In this document: positions 61,096-64,000 of the stretch, piece after piece
How positions within the stretch are numbered: position 1 is the first letter of the stretch
How the letters are laid out: every line of letters starts with the position of its first letter
Assembly: GCA_002329155.1 (NCBI GenBank)
Contig: DCXY01000032.1
Coordinates: 10,550-74,549 of the forward strand
DNA: 64,000 nt
Reading direction: 5' to 3'
From: Stenotrophomonas sp. UBA2124
GTDB lineage: Bacteria; Pseudomonadota; Gammaproteobacteria; Xanthomonadales; Xanthomonadaceae
Translations under genes and position numbers: made by a program
The notes under the pieces: model-generated
Told to the model about the DNA's origin: nothing
Seen by the model: only the letters and a program-made list of their open reading frames with translations
Databases searched by the model: none

Positions 61096-64000
61096 TCAAG
61101 CCACCACGACCAGGGCTGTATTCTCCTCGACCAGCACCGTCGAGGTGCCGTACGTGTACACCTCATACAGGATGCCATTGATCAGCTGTGTGGTGCCGGT
61201 ATCAACGGCCCCCACGATATTGATGGTGTCGTTCAGTTCACCGGTTATCTGCAGGATATGGCTACCGTCGGTGATGGCCAGGACCTCGGCTGCGGTGAGC
61301 GTGAGAGTGCTGCCTGCATCGCCCCTGCCAAGGTCGATGCGTTCGATGCTGCTTAGGGTTCCCACGCCTGCCGCGTTGTAGTCCAGGTCAATGCCATTGG
61401 CCAGCAACAGGGTGTCGAAGCCCAGCCCTCCGCCCACGCTGGCGTAGTTGGTTGCGGTGATCTGGATGGTGTCATTGCCATCCCCAGCGAGCACATGGTC
61501 GCCGGTGCCGGCGTTGAATATCAGGTCATCCCCAGCGCCTGCATTTATGTACTCCGAGCTGCCGTCGGCACCGGACATCACGTCGCCACCGGGCGTGCCA
61601 TTCACGTCGATACGGCCGATGCTCAGCAGCACTCCGTTGTCGTTCAAGGTAATGCCGTATGCGGCACTGTCATTGCCAGTGGTGTCCGTGCTCACAACCG
61701 TGAAGGACAGATCCACGCCCAATGCCAGTATCTCGGTGGCCGTCAGGCCCAACTGGCTGAGAACGGCAGGATCGAGCAGGTTCAACGCCCAATCGCCCGC
61801 CGGATCGGCTTGGATCGGTACCAACTGCACATCCAGCGCCGGTGTGGTCACACGGATGGCCACACTCGAGTTGGGGTCGGTTGTGCCACTCAGGCCCAGC
61901 CTCGGTGGCAGCGCATTGGTATCCAACGCGAAATTGCCGATTGTCACCGGCTGCTCGATGTTTGGCCCCACGCCAACACTGGCCACGTTGCTGGGGTTGC
62001 CGGCGACATCGGCGCCAACCACGGACACCTGGGCATTCAAGAGTTGGTCCCAGGTGAGGCCGATATCCAGACCGGTGAGAAGATCAAGCGAGGCCAGCCC
62101 ACTGTTGTCTGCTGTCAGCGTTGCGGTGGCTGTCGTGCCTACCCCGGTCACGGTCACCGTGAGCTCGGTACCGGGCTCGGAGGAGATGCTCAGCAGATTG
62201 CCCGCCAGTGACAACACCGGCAGTGGCGGTGCGATCGTATCGATTGTGAACGCGACCGGCGTCGAAACGGTACCGTTGACCATCTCGGCCGTGACGGTTG
62301 CCGCTCCCTCCGGGAACGGGCCATTGCCCCCAGGTGGAGTGATGGCCACGATGACATTGCCGGCGAGGATGTCGGCAGCAGTCAGGGTGTGGCTGGCCTC
62401 GGCTTCGTAGCCGCTCTGGCCCGCGAATTTCACCGTGACCACCTGCCCTGCCCGCATGGTGGGCCGCAATGTCACGTCCACCTGTATGCCGTCACCGATT
62501 TCAGCCGCGTTGACCCACGTATCGGCGGCCTCCGGCACACTGAACAGCGGCGTGGCCAGATCCGGGGCGGATGCTGTACCCGGCACACTGGTATTACCCG
62601 CAGCATCCACTGCTACTGCAACCACGGCTTCACCGGCGATCAGCGCAGGTGTCAGCGGCAGGCTGAAGGTGCCTGTGGCATCCAGATCCAGAACAACCGG
62701 ATTGGCGCTGTCGCCATTGATGACCAGCTGAACCTGGCTGTCCGGCTCGGCGCTACCGGTGAGCAGGGCTCCGTCGGCACTGATGGTCAGCAATGGTGCC
62801 GCTGGTGCTACGGCATCCACGGTGGTTGTCGCGGTCGCGCCGGTATTGCCTGCGGCATCGGTTGCTGTGGCTTTGACCACGGTGCCGTCTGGCAATGCAG
62901 TCCCCGGCGTATAGCTCCAGCTACCGGTGCCATCCGTGGTGGTCACACCGATAGGGCCTCCCACTCCATCCGTCAGCGTGATGATGCTGTCGGCTTCAGC
63001 GGTGCCAGTGATCACGGTGCCGTTGCTTGGGTTGATGATGGGTGTCGGCGGCGCCACGGCGTCCACCGTGGTTGTCGCAGCGGTGCTGGGGTTGCCTGCG
63101 GCGTCTGTCGCTTTCGCGTTAACCACGGTACCGTCTGGCCAGGCGGTGCCAGGGGTATAGCTCCAGTTGCCTGTGCCATCCGTGGTGGTCCCACCGATAG
63201 GGTTTCCCACGCCGTCCGTCAGCGTGATGGTGCTGTCGGCTTCAGCGGTGCCAGTGATCACCGTGCCGTTGCTTGGGTTGATGATCGGTGCCGGCGGCGC
63301 CACGGCGTCCACGATGGTTGTCCCCGCGGTGCTGGGGTTGCCAGCGGCGTCGGTGGCTGTGGCATTGACCACGGTGCCGTTTGTCAGCGGCGCGGCGGGC
63401 GTGTAGCTCCAGTTGCCTGTTCCGTCCGTAGTGGTTATGCCAATTGGATTGCCAACGCTATCGGTGAGCGTGATAGTGCTGTCGGGTTCGGCGGTGCCAG
63501 AGATCACCGTGCCGTTACTTGGGTTGATGATGGGTGTCGGCGGCGCCACGGCGTCCACCGTGGTTGTCGCAGCGGTGCTGGGGTTGCCTGCGGCGTCGGT
63601 GGCTGTGGCATTGACCACGGTGCCGTTTGTCAGCGGCGCGGCGGGCGTGTAGCTCCAGTTGCCTGTTCCGTCCGTCGTGGTTATGCCAATTGGATTGCCA
63701 ACGCTATCGGTGAGGGTGATGGTGCTATCGGCTTCGGCGGTGCCTGTGACTACGGTGCCATTACTCGGGGCGATGATCGGTGCCGGTGGTGGCACGGCAT
63801 CCACGGTGGTTGTCCCCGCGGAGCTGGGGTTGCCTGCGGCGTCGGTGGCTGTGGCATTGATCACGGTGCCGTTTGTCAGCGGCGCGGCGGGCGTGTAGCT
63901 CCAGTTGCCTGTTCCGTCCGTCGTGGTTATGCCAATTGGATTGCCAACGCTATCGGTGAGGGTGATGGTGCTGTCGGCTTCAGCAATGCCAGTGATCACC
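61096..64000 (-). CDS. giant repeat adhesin secreted by the type I system, N-terminal part beyond the right edge
   Basis: At least 967 residues of the C-terminal part are visible; the frame is open at the right edge. From the right come tandem Ig-like domains of about 82 aa (P-S-N-G-T-V-I-T-G-T-A-E-A-D-S, then D-G-T-G-N-W-S-Y-T-P). More divergent Ig-like and beta-sandwich modules follow (from about 62,800 down), then a segment with RTX-like calcium motifs (A-G-A-G-D-D-L-I-F, then A-G-D-G-N-D-T-I). The last roughly 120 residues, poor in basic residues and ending A-L-V-V-V-A, form the likely type I secretion signal. This is the BapA/LapA-like biofilm adhesin design. The tolC, ABC transporter and hlyD genes that follow are its probable exporter. 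Confidence 0.9.
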   Translation of the reverse strand, partial: VITGIAEADSTITLTDSVGNPIGITTTDGTGNWSYTPAAPLTNGTVINATATDAAGNPSSAGTTTVDAVPPPAPIIAPSNGTVVTGTAEADSTITLTDSVGNPIGITTTDGTGNWSYTPAAPLTNGTVVNATATDAAGNPSTAATTTVDAVAPPTPIINPSNGTVISGTAEPDSTITLTDSVGNPIGITTTDGTGNWSYTPAAPLTNGTVVNATATDAAGNPSTAGTTIVDAVAPPAPIINPSNGTVITGTAEADSTITLTDGVGNPIGGTTTDGTGNWSYTPGTAWPDGTVVNAKATDAAGNPSTAATTTVDAVAPPTPIINPSNGTVITGTAEADSIITLTDGVGGPIGVTTTDGTGSWSYTPGTALPDGTVVKATATDAAGNTGATATTTVDAVAPAAPLLTISADGALLTGSAEPDSQVQLVINGDSANPVVLDLDATGTFSLPLTPALIAGEAVVAVAVDAAGNTSVPGTASAPDLATPLFSVPEAADTWVNAAEIGDGIQVDVTLRPTMRAGQVVTVKFAGQSGYEAEASHTLTAADILAGNVIVAITPPGGNGPFPEGAATVTAEMVNGTVSTPVAFTIDTIAPPLPVLSLAGNLLSISSEPGTELTVTVTGVGTTATATLTADNSGLASLDLLTGLDIGLTWDQLLNAQVSVVGADVAGNPSNVASVGVGPNIEQPVTIGNFALDTNALPPRLGLSGTTDPNSSVAIRVTTPALDVQLVPIQADPAGDWALNLLDPAVLSQLGLTATEILALGVDLSFTVVSTDTTGNDSAAYGITLNDNGVLLSIGRIDVNGTPGGDVMSGADGSSEYINAGAGDDLIFNAGTGDHVLAGDGNDTIQITATNYASVGGGLGFDTLLLANGIDLDYNAAGVGTLSSIERIDLGRGDAGSTLTLTAAEVLAITDGSHILQITGELNDTINIVGAVDTGTTQLINGILYEVYTYGTSTVLVEENTALVVVA
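62815..64000 (-). repeat. tandem 246-bp Ig-like repeats in the adhesin gene
   Basis: At least four to five copies with a period of 246 bp (82 codons) run to the right edge, with equivalent landmarks at about 63,167, 63,413 and 63,659. Long stretches are identical between copies, while the older copies near 62,820-63,160 have drifted. Such near-identity indicates recent duplication or gene conversion. Confidence 0.93.

Overview
The window looks like a chromosome segment of a Xanthomonadaceae gammaproteobacterium, most likely Stenotrophomonas or a close relative. The DNA is GC-rich, the housekeeping genes run lolA-rarA-crcB-glk, ftsK/trxB and aat-infA-clpA-clpS, and there is a GTAG-ended palindromic repeat of the kind abundant in Stenotrophomonas. 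The genus assignment is inference; no database search was run. No tRNA, rRNA, CRISPR array, insertion sequence or integrase was seen.

Region 1 (1-34,225) is the striking part. It reads as one large surface and secretion supercluster. From the left, all on the minus strand, come a porin-like gene cut by the window edge, a TonB-like protein, ExbD, an ExbB-type channel fused to DUF2341 and LamG-like domains, and a TpsB (FhaC/ShlB-like) transporter. Then come a small secreted protein, a minimal GspC, three pseudopilin genes gspH-I-J (plus strand), a 4,129-aa filamentous-haemagglutinin-like TpsA exoprotein, and a DING/PstS-like binding protein. The remaining type II secretion genes follow in transcription order G-K-L-M-D-E-F. 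Upstream of these lie two paralogous Phd/YefM-like proteins, a FecR-type anti-sigma factor, an ECF sigma factor and a stand-alone STN plus TonB-C protein. Gene content and much of the order match what is known of the Pseudomonas aeruginosa vre-hxc-DING-pdt-phdA-exbB2D2 locus. The likely logic is that the VreA/VreI/VreR-like switch turns on a dedicated Hxc-like type II system, its DING-like cargo, and a two-partner exoprotein powered or modulated by its own ExbB/ExbD/TonB module. Differences from the P. aeruginosa arrangement, as recalled, include the duplicated and relocated Phd-like genes, the separate gspHIJ block next to the exoprotein gene, and the lectin-like ExbB fusion.

Region 2 (34,640-52,883) is mostly core metabolism and cell maintenance. 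A minus-strand run lolA-rarA-crcB-glk-asparaginase-cutC is followed by ftsK, divergent trxB, a GNAT-like gene with aat, infA with its own promoter and terminator, clpS/clpA on the minus strand, and a plus-strand run of a YbjN-like secreted protein, a NUDIX hydrolase, mnmA and hflD.

Region 3 (53,131-64,000) holds a YdeP/FdhF-like molybdopterin oxidoreductase divergent from its sulfur-carrier partner fdhD. After it comes a type I secretion operon (minus strand): a giant repeat adhesin whose N-terminus lies beyond the right edge, then a TolC-like outer-membrane protein, a LapB-like ABC transporter and an HlyD-like adaptor. The adhesin carries near-identical 246-bp Ig-like repeats and an RTX-like C-terminal secretion region.
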